64,000 nt of DNA. It comes from Xanthomonas sp. CFBP 8443. GTDB taxonomy: Bacteria; Pseudomonadota; Gammaproteobacteria; Xanthomonadales; Xanthomonadaceae. Each line of letters opens with the position of its first letter. Position 1 is the first letter of the stretch. The position numbers and the translations under genes are program-made. The notes beneath the pieces were generated by a model, which was not told where the DNA came from, ran no database searches, and worked only from the letters and a program-made list of their open reading frames with translations. The stretch is taken from NCBI RefSeq assembly GCF_025666195.1, contig NZ_CP102592.1:2976001-3040000 (forward strand). The letters run 5' to 3'. Shown piece by piece: positions 17,532 to 26,594 of this stretch.

Positions 17532-20303
17532 TCACGTCGCCCCCAACATCCGCATCAGGCTCGGCAACCCCCGTCCCTGCATGTACGGATCGCGCTGCAG
17601 GTCCAGGCACTGCGCCAGCAACAATTGCTTGACCCGGTCCGGGAAGCCGATGAACTCGCGGCGCACCGACAGGAACGCGGCGATCAGCCCGGACACGTGC
17701 GCGGCGGCCATGCTGGTGCCGCTCATCTCCACCATCCAGGTGCTGGGGTCGCCAGCGTCGTAGCGGTGATGGGCCGAGACGATCTTCTCGCCCGGCGCCA
17801 CCAGGTCCGGCTTGTGCCGGCCATCGGCGGTCGGCCCGCGCGAGGAGAAATACGACACGCCGTAGCTGTGCGGGCTGCTCTTGTGCACCGAACCCACCGC
17901 CAGCGCCTCCTCTAGGTTGGCCGGATCGCCGATGCTCAGGTCCAGGTTCAACGGATAGGCCTGCCCGTCGTTCTGCATCAGCCAGGCCAGGCCTTCGTTG
18001 CCGGCCGCAATCACCACCACCACGCCCTGCCGCCATAGCCGGCGCAGTTCGTTGCACAGCGGGGTGAAGCCGCAGCCGTAGCTTTCCGCATCGAAATAGC
18101 CGCCCAGGCTCAGGTTGACCCCGTGGATGACCAGCTCACCGGCGCGCTCGTTGATCTCGGCGACCTGCTGCACGCCCTTGATGATCCACGAGTCGCGGCC
18201 GTTGCCGTCGTCGTCCAGCACCTTCAGTCCGTACAGCCGCGCCTGCGGCGCCATGCCGGCGAAACGCAGCGGCGTGGCCGGCGCCACCCCGGGCAGCGGC
18301 GCCTCGCACTGCCCGGCGATGATCCCGGCCACGTGGGTACCGTGGCCGTTGCCGTCCAGGGTGGCGAAGCCGGCGCCGTCGCGGCGGCGCAGTTCGCGGG
18401 CGCGGCCGCGCTGGGTGCAGTCCCACTGCGCCAGCACCGTTTCGGCAAGGCCCGGCTGCTGGAAATGCGGATGCGCCGCGGCGATGCCGCTGTCCAGCAC
18501 CGCCCAGCCGATGCCGGCGCCGAGCGCGCGATACGCCACCTGCGCCGCGTCGGCCTGCACAGTGCTGCGCGACTGGTAGATCAAGGCGCGCTTGCCGGCA
18601 TCGCGCCACAGCCGTTTCAGGCTCAGCGTGCGATAGCGGTCGCGCAGGCTCTCGATCTCGAACCGGGTCAGGCGCGCCGACACGTAGCGCTGCAGCGTGT
18701 CCTCCAGCTCGATCGCCGCGTCCAACGCATCGCCGTTCAGCCCGGTGGAGGCCTGGGTCAGCTCGCGCAGCGCGGCGACCAGTTCGTGCTTCAATTGCGC
18801 CGGCTCGCGCTCGCCCGGCAGGCGGTCCAGTTCGATCAGCACCTCGTGCCGATAGTCCGGCGCATGCGCCTCCAACTGGTCGGACAGGTCCTTGATCAGC
18901 ACCGGGTGCGCAATCGGCTGGTCGAAGCCCACGCCGACCGCGCGCCGCACCTCGGCGCGGACCTCGGGAATGGACAGGTAGCCGGAGCCGGAATGCGGGT
19001 TGCGTTGCCAATCCGGATTGATCCGCGACCCGGCGATGTTGTGGAAGCGCCCCTGCGCGTCGGCGATGTCGTCGCTTAGATCACCGTCCAGCGCCACCGG
19101 ATCGCGGCGCTCGGCGACGTTGACCCAGCGCTTCACGCAGGCCGGGAACGGCAGCTTCGGCGTGCCGGTCCACTGCTTGAACATGCTGCGCACCACCGGC
19201 AGGCCCAGCGGCGAGCCCAGCGTCAGCAGCAGCGACACCTCGCAGCCTTCGGCTTCGAACTCGCGCAGCACGTCGTAGGCGATCAGCGAGCCCTGGCTGT
19301 GCGCGACCACCACGAACGGACCGCCGCCGGCACGCATGCGCTGCAGCAGACTTTCGCGCATCTGCTCGCGCCGCGCCGGCACGAAGAAGAAATCGTGCAC
19401 GTCCTGCAGCAGCGCCGCGGAGATCAGCTTCAGCAGCATCCGGTTCAGCACGTCGATCGGCCCCTGCGCATGGATGCCGGTGGCGTCGGGCGCGGCGGTC
19501 TGCACTTCGTCCAGCAGTTGCTGCAGGAATGCGCGCTCCACATCGCTGCCGGCCAGCGTCTCGGCCAACTGGCGCAGATCGGCCATCTGCGGCACCACGC
19601 CCAGCGCACCGAGCACGCGCTGCTCGGCCTGGTTCAGCGCCGGGCCGCGATCCTGGTCCTGGCAGCTGCCCGGCTCCGGCGACGGATAGCGCTCGCGGCT
19701 GACCCAGTACGCCAGGCGCGTGCGCTCGCCCATCTCCCGGCCGAACAAGGCGCGATCCCACTGGCAGCGCAGCACCTCGGCCGGCGGCTTGTTGCCGATG
19801 CCATGGATGTAGACGACCGTCCGCGCCCGCCCCTGCGCCAGCGAGCCTTCGCCGGTGGCCTTGGGCCGGAGCGTGAGTGGGGGCGCCACGGACGCGGCAG
19901 CGGCGACAGGTCCACCGTCAGGAGAGGGCGGCTGGCGGCTGGCTGCTTTGGCTGCTTTGGCTGCTTTGGCTGTCTTGGCCGCCTTGGCCGTCTTGTCTGT
20001 CTCGGCCGTTCTGGACTTGCCTGCTACGGGCTTGGAGCTCGCCAATGGCTTCGCTGGGACGGGCCGGACCCGCCTACCCGGTCCGGCGGCGGCCTGTTCG
20101 GCGACCAGGTCCCGGGCCCGCTTCGCACCGGCCTTCTTCGGTGCAGTTTTCTTGGGCACCACCTTTTTTGCCGAAACGCCGCGCTTCGTGGGCGCGCGGC
20201 CGGCCGGCGGGGTCGCTTCTGCCGGTTTTGCCGCGGGCGCCGTAGCGGGTGCTCGCTTCCGGTCGCGCCCGCCGTCGCGCGCACGCTGTTGCCTGGTTGC
20301 CAT
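17532..20303 (-). CDS. Fused alpha/beta hydrolase and subtilisin-like protease
   Basis: A 923-residue three-part protein. Residues 1-150 are a Lys/Ala/Pro-rich, histone-H1-like tail with KAAK repeats (104-121). Residues 160-460 look like a lipase-type alpha/beta hydrolase: VVYIHGIGNK (163-172), nucleophile elbow AHSQGS with Ser336, candidate Asp401 in ERRDP and His437 in NPHSGSGYL. A helical linker (about 470-580) leads to an S8 protease: Asp604 (VLDSG), His654 (GNGHGTHVAG), oxyanion Asn769 (AAGNEG) and Ser864 (SGTSMAAAH). Both catalytic sets appear intact. No signal peptide or propeptide is visible, so it is probably cytosolic. ATG 20303 has GGAG seven bases upstream. It lies alone between converging smpB and divergent ssrA. 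Substrates are unknown. Confidence 0.88.
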   Translation of the reverse strand: MATRQQRARDGGRDRKRAPATAPAAKPAEATPPAGRAPTKRGVSAKKVVPKKTAPKKAGAKRARDLVAEQAAAGPGRRVRPVPAKPLASSKPVAGKSRTAETDKTAKAAKTAKAAKAAKAASRQPPSPDGGPVAAAASVAPPLTLRPKATGEGSLAQGRARTVVYIHGIGNKPPAEVLRCQWDRALFGREMGERTRLAYWVSRERYPSPEPGSCQDQDRGPALNQAEQRVLGALGVVPQMADLRQLAETLAGSDVERAFLQQLLDEVQTAAPDATGIHAQGPIDVLNRMLLKLISAALLQDVHDFFFVPARREQMRESLLQRMRAGGGPFVVVAHSQGSLIAYDVLREFEAEGCEVSLLLTLGSPLGLPVVRSMFKQWTGTPKLPFPACVKRWVNVAERRDPVALDGDLSDDIADAQGRFHNIAGSRINPDWQRNPHSGSGYLSIPEVRAEVRRAVGVGFDQPIAHPVLIKDLSDQLEAHAPDYRHEVLIELDRLPGEREPAQLKHELVAALRELTQASTGLNGDALDAAIELEDTLQRYVSARLTRFEIESLRDRYRTLSLKRLWRDAGKRALIYQSRSTVQADAAQVAYRALGAGIGWAVLDSGIAAAHPHFQQPGLAETVLAQWDCTQRGRARELRRRDGAGFATLDGNGHGTHVAGIIAGQCEAPLPGVAPATPLRFAGMAPQARLYGLKVLDDDGNGRDSWIIKGVQQVAEINERAGELVIHGVNLSLGGYFDAESYGCGFTPLCNELRRLWRQGVVVVIAAGNEGLAWLMQNDGQAYPLNLDLSIGDPANLEEALAVGSVHKSSPHSYGVSYFSSRGPTADGRHKPDLVAPGEKIVSAHHRYDAGDPSTWMVEMSGTSMAAAHVSGLIAAFLSVRREFIGFPDRVKQLLLAQCLDLQRDPYMQGRGLPSLMRMLGAT

Positions 20304-20395
20304 CGCGGTGCTCCATGCCTGGGGGAGATCCGTCGGCGCATACCGCCAGTTGCCGCGCCGAGTGAAGCCAGCTTAAGCCGCCTTTGTCGCAAGGC

Positions 20396-20424
20396 TTGTG
20401 ACTGCCCTCCCCGATCCCTACACT
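20396..20424 (+). promoter_or_regulatory. Sigma-70 promoter for ssrA
   Basis: TTGTGA (20396-20401), exactly 17 nt, TACACT (20419-20424). Transcription would start near 20431, about 20 nt before the mature tmRNA 5-prime end, which fits RNase P trimming of a short leader. Confidence 0.65.
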
Positions 20425-20452
20425 GTGTAGGTCAGCGTTTTACGTTTTCCCC

Positions 20453-20804
20453 GGGGGTGCACTGGTTTCGACGGGGGTTGCAAAATCGCTTGGCGCATGC
20501 CGAGGGGGCCGCTTTCCTCGTAAATCCAGCAGCAAACTTATAGTTGCCAACGACGACAACTACGCACTGGCCGCTTAAGGCCTAGCCCCGAAATCGCTTG
20601 TGTCCGTGCTCGCGACGTAGGGTCATTATCACGGAATCGCCGATGGTGGCTGCCTGTCAACCATTGGCTAAATGAAGCAGGCTGGTCCCGGGATGCGCTT
20701 CGCACATCGTGCTGTCCCGGGGCGAGATCCAACGATGAGCTAAGCATGTAGTGCCGGGGATGGAGTGCCTTCGGACGGCGGTTCGATTCCGCCCACCTCC
20801 ACCA
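20453..20804 (+). ncRNA. ssrA: Transfer-messenger RNA (tmRNA)
   Basis: A 352-nt tmRNA that rescues stalled ribosomes with SmpB. The 5-prime GGGGGTG pairs with CACCTCC before the encoded 3-prime ACCA, forming the seven-base-pair tRNA-like acceptor stem. The 5-prime part has the conserved ACTGGTTTCGACGGGGG, and the 3-prime part has the T-arm GGTTCGATTCC. The tag reading frame near 20545-20577 encodes (A)NDDNYALAA followed by TAA, the type seen in Xanthomonadaceae. The ends are set from the acceptor pairing. It lies divergent from the hydrolase-subtilase gene. Confidence 0.98.
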
Positions 20805-20840
20805 TATGAACGTTCGCAGCGGTTCGCGGACGTACGACAA

Positions 20841-20883
20841 GGGTCGGATGTTCCTGGATTCCAGGGCAATCCGGCCCTTTTTG
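20841..20883 (+). terminator. Rho-independent terminator of ssrA
   Basis: GGGTCGGAT pairs with ATCCGGCCC around an inner CCTGGATTCCAGG hairpin, followed by TTTTTG. It lies 37 nt after the tmRNA end. Confidence 0.85.
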
Positions 20884-20884
20884 T

Positions 20885-21550
20885 TTGTGCCCGCCATCGA
20901 CGATGGCTCGCCTCACCGGCACAGTGATACGCCTGCGGGCGCCTTCGAAATTGGGTTGGCATACCGCGGAATGATCGCGACGGCAGCCTTTGCAGCGAAC
21001 ATCATCGTCACCGCGTCGGTTTGACGCTGCACATGAGCGGATCGAGGGGCTGCCAGTCGGTGCGAGCAGCGCCGTAGCGCACGGCGCAGCTGAAGCGTGC
21101 GAGGCTGCCCCGGGCAGTGGGGGCAGCCACAACACGTCAAAACGAAGATGGTCCAGCCGCGGATACCTGCACCCTTGAAGCAGCCCCGAGATTTACCTAC
21201 GGCCGCACAGCTGGTGACGCGAGCATGCGACCGGGACTGTTACGACCATGTCCTCGCCGCAGTCGGAACGACGCGCGCACTCAGCGCGGATCCTTCTGGT
21301 TCTGCGTCACGGATCCCGACATCCCCGGCTTGAAGTAGCTGAAGTCGCTGTCTTTCTCGCCGGTGAAGGTCGCACCGGTAAGAGGATGCTTCCAAACTTG
21401 CGACGAGGCGATCAGGGCTTCCTGCCCTGCCCTGCCATGCCGGGACGCGACCGGCAACCGAGGCTTGAGGCCCCGATGCGCTGCCCCGGCGACATGCCCA
21501 TCACGCATGGCATGTACGGTGATGCCATCGATTCCCGACAACGGTGTGCC
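20885..21550. other. Gene-poor zone downstream of tmRNA with a possible gene remnant
   Basis: No complete gene is convincing here. On the minus strand, 21281-21400 reads as a coherent C-terminus (VWKHPLTGATFTGEKDSDF, then SYFKPGMSGSVTQNQKDPR and a stop), with base composition unlike the flanking noise and no sensible upstream extension. It may be the tail of a lost gene. The 3-prime ends of ssrA genes are common integration sites, but I see no integrase, no second copy of the ssrA 3-prime end and no att repeat. Confidence 0.4.
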
Positions 21551-21724
21551 ATGCCACTGACCAGCGAACAATTGCGCATCCTGCAGGACATCCACGACAC
21601 CAAGCCGGTCAGCGAGGAGGAGGCGAACTGGGCGGTGCGGCAAGGCTATGCCGCACAGGGCGAAGATGGAGACATCGCCCTGAAACCCGAGGGCCTGCAA
21701 CTGGTCGACGACGAAGCGCCATAG
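21551..21724 (+). CDS. Small acidic orphan protein, 57 residues
   Basis: A 57-residue acidic protein (MPLTSEQLRILQDIHDTKPV start, ending DDEAP) with amphipathic helical character and no membrane segment or cysteine. Codon use is good for this genome, although no strong ribosome site is visible before the ATG. It stands alone in the gene-poor region between ssrA and azoR. I do not recognise it, and its function is unknown. Confidence 0.5.
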   Translation: MPLTSEQLRILQDIHDTKPVSEEEANWAVRQGYAAQGEDGDIALKPEGLQLVDDEAP

Positions 21725-21982
21725 CGCCGGTTCGGCTAGCGTCTGCCGGGACAAATGCTGGCGGCGATCGTTGCATAACAATCCCAGGCATCGCTCCCAT
21801 TGGCGTTCCGGCGCGCGTCCGAACGTTCCGCAAGGCAAGTGCCGGTGTCGCCGCGATCGGCAGCGGCTGGAGAGCAGGCGATGCCTGCCGCAGCATCCTG
21901 GCGTGCGCTGTAGCGCTCGCGCGGTAACCCTGCCCTGCCAAGGCGCCTCGCGGAGAGACGCGGGACCCCGGGCCGCCGCGGA

Positions 21983-22567
21983 TCAGGCCGCTTCGCGCAA
22001 CAGGCCGCCGATGCCGGCGATCGCGCCGCCGATCGCCTGGGTGCGGTGGTCGTCGCTCATCGCCACGCCTTCGGCGCGAACGAACTCGATCTCGGTGATG
22101 CCGAAGAAGCCGAACGCCGCGCGCAGGTAGGTTTCCTGGAAATCGTTCGCCGCCGCCGGGCTGCCCGGGCTGTAGATGCCACCGCGCGAGGACGCGACGA
22201 TCACGCGCTTGCCGCCGGCCAGGCCTTCCGGACCGGCGGCGCCGTAGCGGAAGGTCTTCCCAGCCACGGCGAGACGGTCGATCCAGGCCTTCAGCGAGCT
22301 GGCGATGCCGAAGTTGTACATGGGCGCGCCGATCACGACGACATCGGCGGCCAGGAACTCTTCCAGCACCTGGCTGTTTTCGATGGCCGCCGGATCGGCA
22401 TCGCCGGCCGGCGGCGCCCAGTGGCTCAACGGCGCGGCATGCACGTCGCGGTAGGCGACGTCCACACCCGGATGCGCGGCGACGAACTCGGCGACGATGG
22501 CCGCGGTCAGCCCGCGCGAGACGGAATGCGCGCCGAGCGCGCTGCTGTCGATGTGCAGGAGTTTCAT
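21983..22567 (-). CDS. azoR: FMN-dependent NADH-azoreductase
   Basis: A 194-residue flavodoxin-fold quinone/azo reductase working in the cytosol. The FMN phosphate loop lies in [18 protein letters not shown] at the N-terminus, [21 protein letters not shown] carries the family MYNFG..P-type motif, and [12 protein letters not shown] matches the AzoR central loop. Length is typical (about 200). It is divergent from a LysR regulator 110 bp away, the usual layout for LysR-controlled azoreductases, and is probably induced by quinones or aromatic electrophiles (inference). Confidence 0.93.
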   Translation of the reverse strand: MKLLHIDSSALGAHSVSRGLTAAIVAEFVAAHPGVDVAYRDVHAAPLSHWAPPAGDADPAAIENSQVLEEFLAADVVVIGAPMYNFGIASSLKAWIDRLAVAGKTFRYGAAGPEGLAGGKRVIVASSRGGIYSPGSPAAANDFQETYLRAAFGFFGITEIEFVRAEGVAMSDDHRTQAIGGAIAGIGGLLREAA

Positions 22568-22654
22568 GGAGGTTCCCTTTGCGTTGACCGCTTAGCGGCA
22601 TGGAAAAGACGATACGCGCGAAACAATCAAGCGATTAGCCCACATGAAGTAGAC

Positions 22655-22678
22655 TGATCGTTCGCAAAGAGAAACGAT
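22655..22678. promoter_or_regulatory. Inverted repeat ATCGTT-N12-AACGAT at the LysR start
   Basis: ATCGTT (22655-22660) and AACGAT (22673-22678) form an interrupted inverted repeat in the azoR-lysR intergenic region, overlapping the LysR start codon. The position suggests autoregulation, with the same site serving azoR. Confidence 0.4.
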
Positions 22679-23633
22679 GATCTTGACGATGGACGGCGTA
22701 CTGCACGACCTCAACGATCTGTATTTCTTCGCCTCGGTGGTCGAACACGGCGGATTTTCCGCCGCCGGGCGTGCGCTGGGCCTGCCCAAGTCGCGGCTGA
22801 GCAAGCGCGTCGCCCAGCTCGAGGAACGGCTCGGCGTGCGCCTGCTGCAGCGGACCACGCGACGCTTCGTGGTCACCGAGGTCGGCATGCGCTTCTACCA
22901 GCACTGCCGCGCGGTGCTGGAAGAAGCGCGCGCCGCGCAGGATGCGGTCGACGAACTGCGCATCGAGCCGCGCGGCGTGGTCCGGGTCAGTTGCCCGGTA
23001 CCGCTGGCCCAGAACGTGTTGGGCCCGATCCTGCCGGCATTCCTGCTGCAACACCCCAAGGTGCGGGTGCGGCTCACCGCGACCAACCGCCGCGTGGATG
23101 TGATCGGCGAAGGCTACGATGTGGCGATCCGGGTGCGCGACAAGCTCGATACCGATGCCACCCTGGTGGTGCGCAGCATCGGCCATGCGCGCGGCATGCT
23201 GGTGGCCAGCCGCGCGTTCCTGGACGCGCATGGCCGTCCGCAGACGCTGCAGGAGCTGGCCCAGCTGCCGGCCTTGTCGATGTTCGAACACGAGGGCGCG
23301 CAGTTGTGGGAGCTGCTCGACGGCGACGGCAACAAGACCGCGGTGGAGGTCACGCCGAGGCTGGTCAGCGGCGATTTCTCGGTGCTCCTGGCCGCTGCCG
23401 TGCAGGACTGCGGGGTGGCGCTGTTGCCCGAGGAATTCTGCGCCCCCCTGCTCACCAACGGCACGCTGGAATGCGTGCTGCCGGACTACAGCACCGCCCA
23501 GGGCCTGCTGCATTTCGTCTACCCGAGCCGCCGCGGCCTGCTGCCGGCGATCCGCAGCTTCGTGGATTTCCTGGCCGAATGCCTGCCGCAGGCTACGTTC
23601 CGCCACGACTGCCCACGGCCGGCGGCCGACTAG
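22677..23633 (+). CDS. LysR-family transcriptional regulator (probable azoR regulator)
   Basis: A 318-residue LysR regulator. The winged helix-turn-helix occupies about residues 8-66 (LYFFASVVEHGGFSAAGRAL, then SRLSKRVAQLEERLGVRLLQRTTR). The effector domain spans about 90-300. It belongs to the large CrgA/AaeR-like subgroup near QseD/DsdC relatives, which often sit next to oxidoreductases. A second ATG four codons downstream is possible. Divergent transcription from azoR makes azoR the likely target. The inducer is not deducible. Confidence 0.9.
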   Translation: MILTMDGVLHDLNDLYFFASVVEHGGFSAAGRALGLPKSRLSKRVAQLEERLGVRLLQRTTRRFVVTEVGMRFYQHCRAVLEEARAAQDAVDELRIEPRGVVRVSCPVPLAQNVLGPILPAFLLQHPKVRVRLTATNRRVDVIGEGYDVAIRVRDKLDTDATLVVRSIGHARGMLVASRAFLDAHGRPQTLQELAQLPALSMFEHEGAQLWELLDGDGNKTAVEVTPRLVSGDFSVLLAAAVQDCGVALLPEEFCAPLLTNGTLECVLPDYSTAQGLLHFVYPSRRGLLPAIRSFVDFLAECLPQATFRHDCPRPAAD

Positions 23634-23987
23634 AGCCAGACCGCCAAGCTGCACATGGCCGCGTCGCCGACGCCGGTCTCGCAGCAGCGGCGCCCATGCC
23701 TCCGCGCGAGTGACGCGACTGCGACGCCCACCCTGCACCGGCTCACGCCGCAAATAGGGGGCATGGCGGATCTGCACGTAGCATCGCCCTAGGCGACATC
23801 TGACCGGCGTTCTGCCCGCCCTGCCGCAATCACGCAGCCAATGCGGCGGACGGCCCAGAATTTGCTACTACGATGCGACCCTAACGCAGCGCGATGTCCG
23901 CATGCACGTCCTTCTCCGTCCCCAGCCCGTCGTTGCCAGGCAGATACCGCGCGCCACGCGAAGCGTCGCGCAACCGTGAGCGTTCCG
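23634..23987. other. Gap between LysR gene and diguanylate cyclase
   Basis: About 350 bp without a gene I can support. Upstream in-frame extension of the next gene to 23841 is possible on paper, but it is rich in Arg/Pro/Ser and lacks a membrane-protein start. No clear promoter or hairpin is seen. Confidence 0.4.
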
Positions 23988-24992
23988 ATGCGCCACGACT
24001 TCCGGCTCGGCCTGATCAGGATTCTCGGGCCGACCACCGCCGTGCTGTTGCTGCTGTTCGGGATGTACCAGTTGCTGAAGGCGCAGCCGTGGGTGGCCGC
24101 CGCCGGCATGGCGTTGGCCGCGCTGGCGGCGCTGGCCACCTGGCTGGCGCTGCGCCGCGGCGACAGCCGCATGGACGCGCTGCTGACCCTGAGTTGGCTG
24201 CTGGGCAGCGCGCTGGCCAGCCACGCGCTGCATCAGGCCGCGATCCCGTGGCTGTACCTGGTGATGATGAGCAACTTCTTCGTCGTCTCGCGCAATGTCG
24301 GGCTGGCCTGCAATGCCACCTTGATCGTGATCATGCTGGTCACCTCGAGCAGCGCGGAGACCGCGCTCGGCGCCGAGCACACCTTCTCGCTGACCGCCGT
24401 GTCGCTGCTGATCACCGGCCTGGGCTACGTGCTGTCGCTGCGCCTGGAGGACGATCGCCTGCGCCTGGAACAGCTGGCCTCGCACGACGCGCTGACCGGG
24501 CTGCCGAACCGGCGCATGCTGGAGCGCAGCCTGTCGCAGCGCGTGACCGATCCGCGCCGCAACACGCGCCGGCATGGGCTGGTCGTGCTGGACATCGATC
24601 ACTTCAAGGTGGTCAACGATCTCTACGGGCACGCAGCCGGCGACCGCACGCTGGCCGAACTGGCCGCGCTGCTGCGTTTCGAGGTGCGTGCGCCGGACGA
24701 GGTGTTCCGCTTCGGCGGCGAGGAATTCGTGGTGGTGGCGCGCCTGCAGTCGCGCAGCGAGCTGGTCCGTTTCAGCAAGCGCCTGCACCAGGTCATGCGC
24801 GAGGCGTTGCGCGGTCCCAACGGCAGCGTCACCGTGTCCCTCGGCGCGGCCATGCTGTGCGACGAGCTGCACTGGCAAGATTGGTTCTCGCGCGCCGACG
24901 CGGCGCTGTACCAGGCCAAGAACGGCGGCCGCGACACGTACGTGGTGGCCGAGGATCTGGTCCACGAGCAGTCGCTGCAGAAACAGGAGTGA
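23988..24992 (+). CDS. Membrane diguanylate cyclase (GGDEF)
   Basis: A 334-residue inner-membrane protein that should make cyclic di-GMP from two GTP. Residues 1-165 hold about five to six hydrophobic segments (for example ILGPTTAVLLLLFGMYQLL, AAGMALAALAALATWLAL) forming a sensory membrane domain of unknown signal. The GGDEF domain follows (about 180-325), starting SHDALTGLPNRR, with the active-site loop FGGEEF and the ending DAALYQAKNGGRD. All signature residues are present, so it is likely active. I see no RxxD inhibitory site clearly placed before GGEEF. ATG 23988 is chosen; a GTG at 23976 is an alternative. It stands alone. Confidence 0.88.
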   Translation: MRHDFRLGLIRILGPTTAVLLLLFGMYQLLKAQPWVAAAGMALAALAALATWLALRRGDSRMDALLTLSWLLGSALASHALHQAAIPWLYLVMMSNFFVVSRNVGLACNATLIVIMLVTSSSAETALGAEHTFSLTAVSLLITGLGYVLSLRLEDDRLRLEQLASHDALTGLPNRRMLERSLSQRVTDPRRNTRRHGLVVLDIDHFKVVNDLYGHAAGDRTLAELAALLRFEVRAPDEVFRFGGEEFVVVARLQSRSELVRFSKRLHQVMREALRGPNGSVTVSLGAAMLCDELHWQDWFSRADAALYQAKNGGRDTYVVAEDLVHEQSLQKQE

Positions 24993-25097
24993 GCGGCCGC
25001 GCCGTGCGGGCGCAGGCAGCGTGTCGCCGGTATGCGTCGCGGTGACGCAGCGACATGCAGCCGATGTTGCGGCCACGCGCGCCGCTTCTGGCGTAGC

Positions 25098-25127
25098 GGG
25101 CGCTGCGGCATTCCGGCCGCAGCGCCC
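25098..25127. other. 12-bp perfect hairpin between converging genes
   Basis: GGGCGCTGCGGC and GCCGCAGCGCCC are separated by six bases in the 156-bp gap between the converging cyclase gene and smeX. No T run follows on either strand, so it may be an end-protecting hairpin rather than an intrinsic terminator. Confidence 0.5.
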
Positions 25128-25148
25128 TCGCCTGCCGTCAGGCCGCGA

Positions 25149-26594
25149 TCAGCGCGAAGCCGGCGCCGGCAGCGGCGCCAGCGCCACGTCCTGCGGCAAC
25201 ACCGCATCCTGGCCCCAGCCGCCGAGCGCCTTGTACACCCGCACCACGCCGACGTTCACCGATGCCTCGGCCTCGGCCAGGGCATCGTCGGCGGCCAGTT
25301 GCGTGCGCTGGGTGTCGAGCAGGGTCAGGAAATCCTCCGAGCCTTCGCGATAGCTGATCTCCGCCAAAGTTGCGGCGCGCCGCGCCGCTTGCGCCTGATC
25401 GACCACGATCGCCAGCCGCGCCTGCTGCTTGGCGTAGGCGGTCAAGGCGTTCTCGGTGTCTTCCAGCGCGCCGAGCACCGCCTTCTCGTAGTCGGCGGCG
25501 GCGCCGTCGGCCTGCGCCTCGCTGGCGCGCAGCCGCGCCCGCACGGTGCCGAAATCGAACGCCGCCCAGCTGATCGACGGGGTCAGCGACCAGGCCTTGC
25601 TGCTGCCCTGCAGCAGCGAGCCGGCATCGCCGGACAGGAAGCCGACGAAGCCGCTGAGGCTGATCCGCGGGAACAGATCGGCGGTGGCCACGCCGACCCG
25701 CGCCGTCGATGCCGCCAATCGGCGCTCGGCGATGCGCACGTCGGGGCGCCGGCGCAGCAACTGGGTGGTATCGCCCAGCGGCAAGGCACGGGCGTAGGCC
25801 GGCGTCGCGCGTGGCGCCAGCAGCTCGTCCAGTGCGCCGGGAGTGCGTCCCAGCAGCACCGCCAGGCGATGCCGGGCCTGCGCTTCGCTGACTTCCAGCA
25901 ACGGGATGTCGGCCTCGATCGCCTTCAGCCGGGCGCGGCTGCTCTGCACGTCCAGCTCGCTGCCGGCGCCCAGTTGCAGGCGGGTCTCGGTCAGGCGCTG
26001 GGTGTCGCGCAGGTTGTCCAGCGTGGTGCGCGCCACCGCGATGCGCTTCTGCGCGCCACGCAGTTCGAAGTAGTTGCGCGCCACTTCCGCGGCCACCGTC
26101 ACCTGCGCATCGGCCATGCCGGCCTGCTCAGCTTCCAGGTCGGCACGCGCCGCCTCGCTGGCACGGCGCTGGCGTCCGAACAGGTCCAGCTCCCAGCCGG
26201 CATCGAAGCCCAGGCTGTAGCTTTCGGTCAGCACGCGCGCGCCGCCGGCGTTCGCGTCCGGCGCCTTGCCGCGGCTGTAGTCGCCGCCGGCGGTGACGTG
26301 CGGCGCCTGGTCCAGGCGCCGCTCGGCAAACACCGCGCGCGCTTCGTGCACCCGCGACAGGGCGATGCGCAGGTCGAGATTGGCGACCAGGCTCTCGTGC
26401 ACCAGTTGCTCCAGCACCGGGTCGTCGAACTGCGCCCACCACGACGCCACCGGCGACGTGGTCGCGAACACCGGTGCCGCCGCGCCCTGCAGCGTCACCG
26501 GCGCCTGTTCGGGCGCACGGTAGTTGGGGCCGACGCTGGCGCAGGCGCTGAGCAGCGCCAACGCCAGCGCGCCGATCGCGGGGCGGATCACCAT
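25149..26594 (-). CDS. smeX: RND efflux outer-membrane factor, SmeX type
   Basis: A 481-residue NodT-family outer-membrane lipoprotein, the exit duct of a tripartite pump. Signal peptide with lipobox LLSAC (Cys18) precedes two repeated OEP halves. Typical motifs are VGPNYRAPE at the mature N-terminus, WELDLFGR, ARNYFELRGAQ, RRPDVRIAERRLAA and PSISWAAFDFGTVRARL. It is the last gene of the smeU1-V-W-U2-X-like operon, and its ATG overlaps the smeU2 stop region by 7 bp, implying coupling. The symbol is assigned by gene order and family. Confidence 0.88.
   Translation of the reverse strand: MVIRPAIGALALALLSACASVGPNYRAPEQAPVTLQGAAAPVFATTSPVASWWAQFDDPVLEQLVHESLVANLDLRIALSRVHEARAVFAERRLDQAPHVTAGGDYSRGKAPDANAGGARVLTESYSLGFDAGWELDLFGRQRRASEAARADLEAEQAGMADAQVTVAAEVARNYFELRGAQKRIAVARTTLDNLRDTQRLTETRLQLGAGSELDVQSSRARLKAIEADIPLLEVSEAQARHRLAVLLGRTPGALDELLAPRATPAYARALPLGDTTQLLRRRPDVRIAERRLAASTARVGVATADLFPRISLSGFVGFLSGDAGSLLQGSSKAWSLTPSISWAAFDFGTVRARLRASEAQADGAAADYEKAVLGALEDTENALTAYAKQQARLAIVVDQAQAARRAATLAEISYREGSEDFLTLLDTQRTQLAADDALAEAEASVNVGVVRVYKALGGWGQDAVLPQDVALAPLPAPASR

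Noticed and set aside
20740..20804. Separate tRNA gene at the 3-prime end of ssrA
   Set aside because: The T-arm and CCA-like end belong to the tRNA-like domain of tmRNA; there is no anticodon arm.
20805..21550. Integrated prophage or island at ssrA
   Set aside because: No integrase, no att-like second copy of the tmRNA end and no phage genes are visible.
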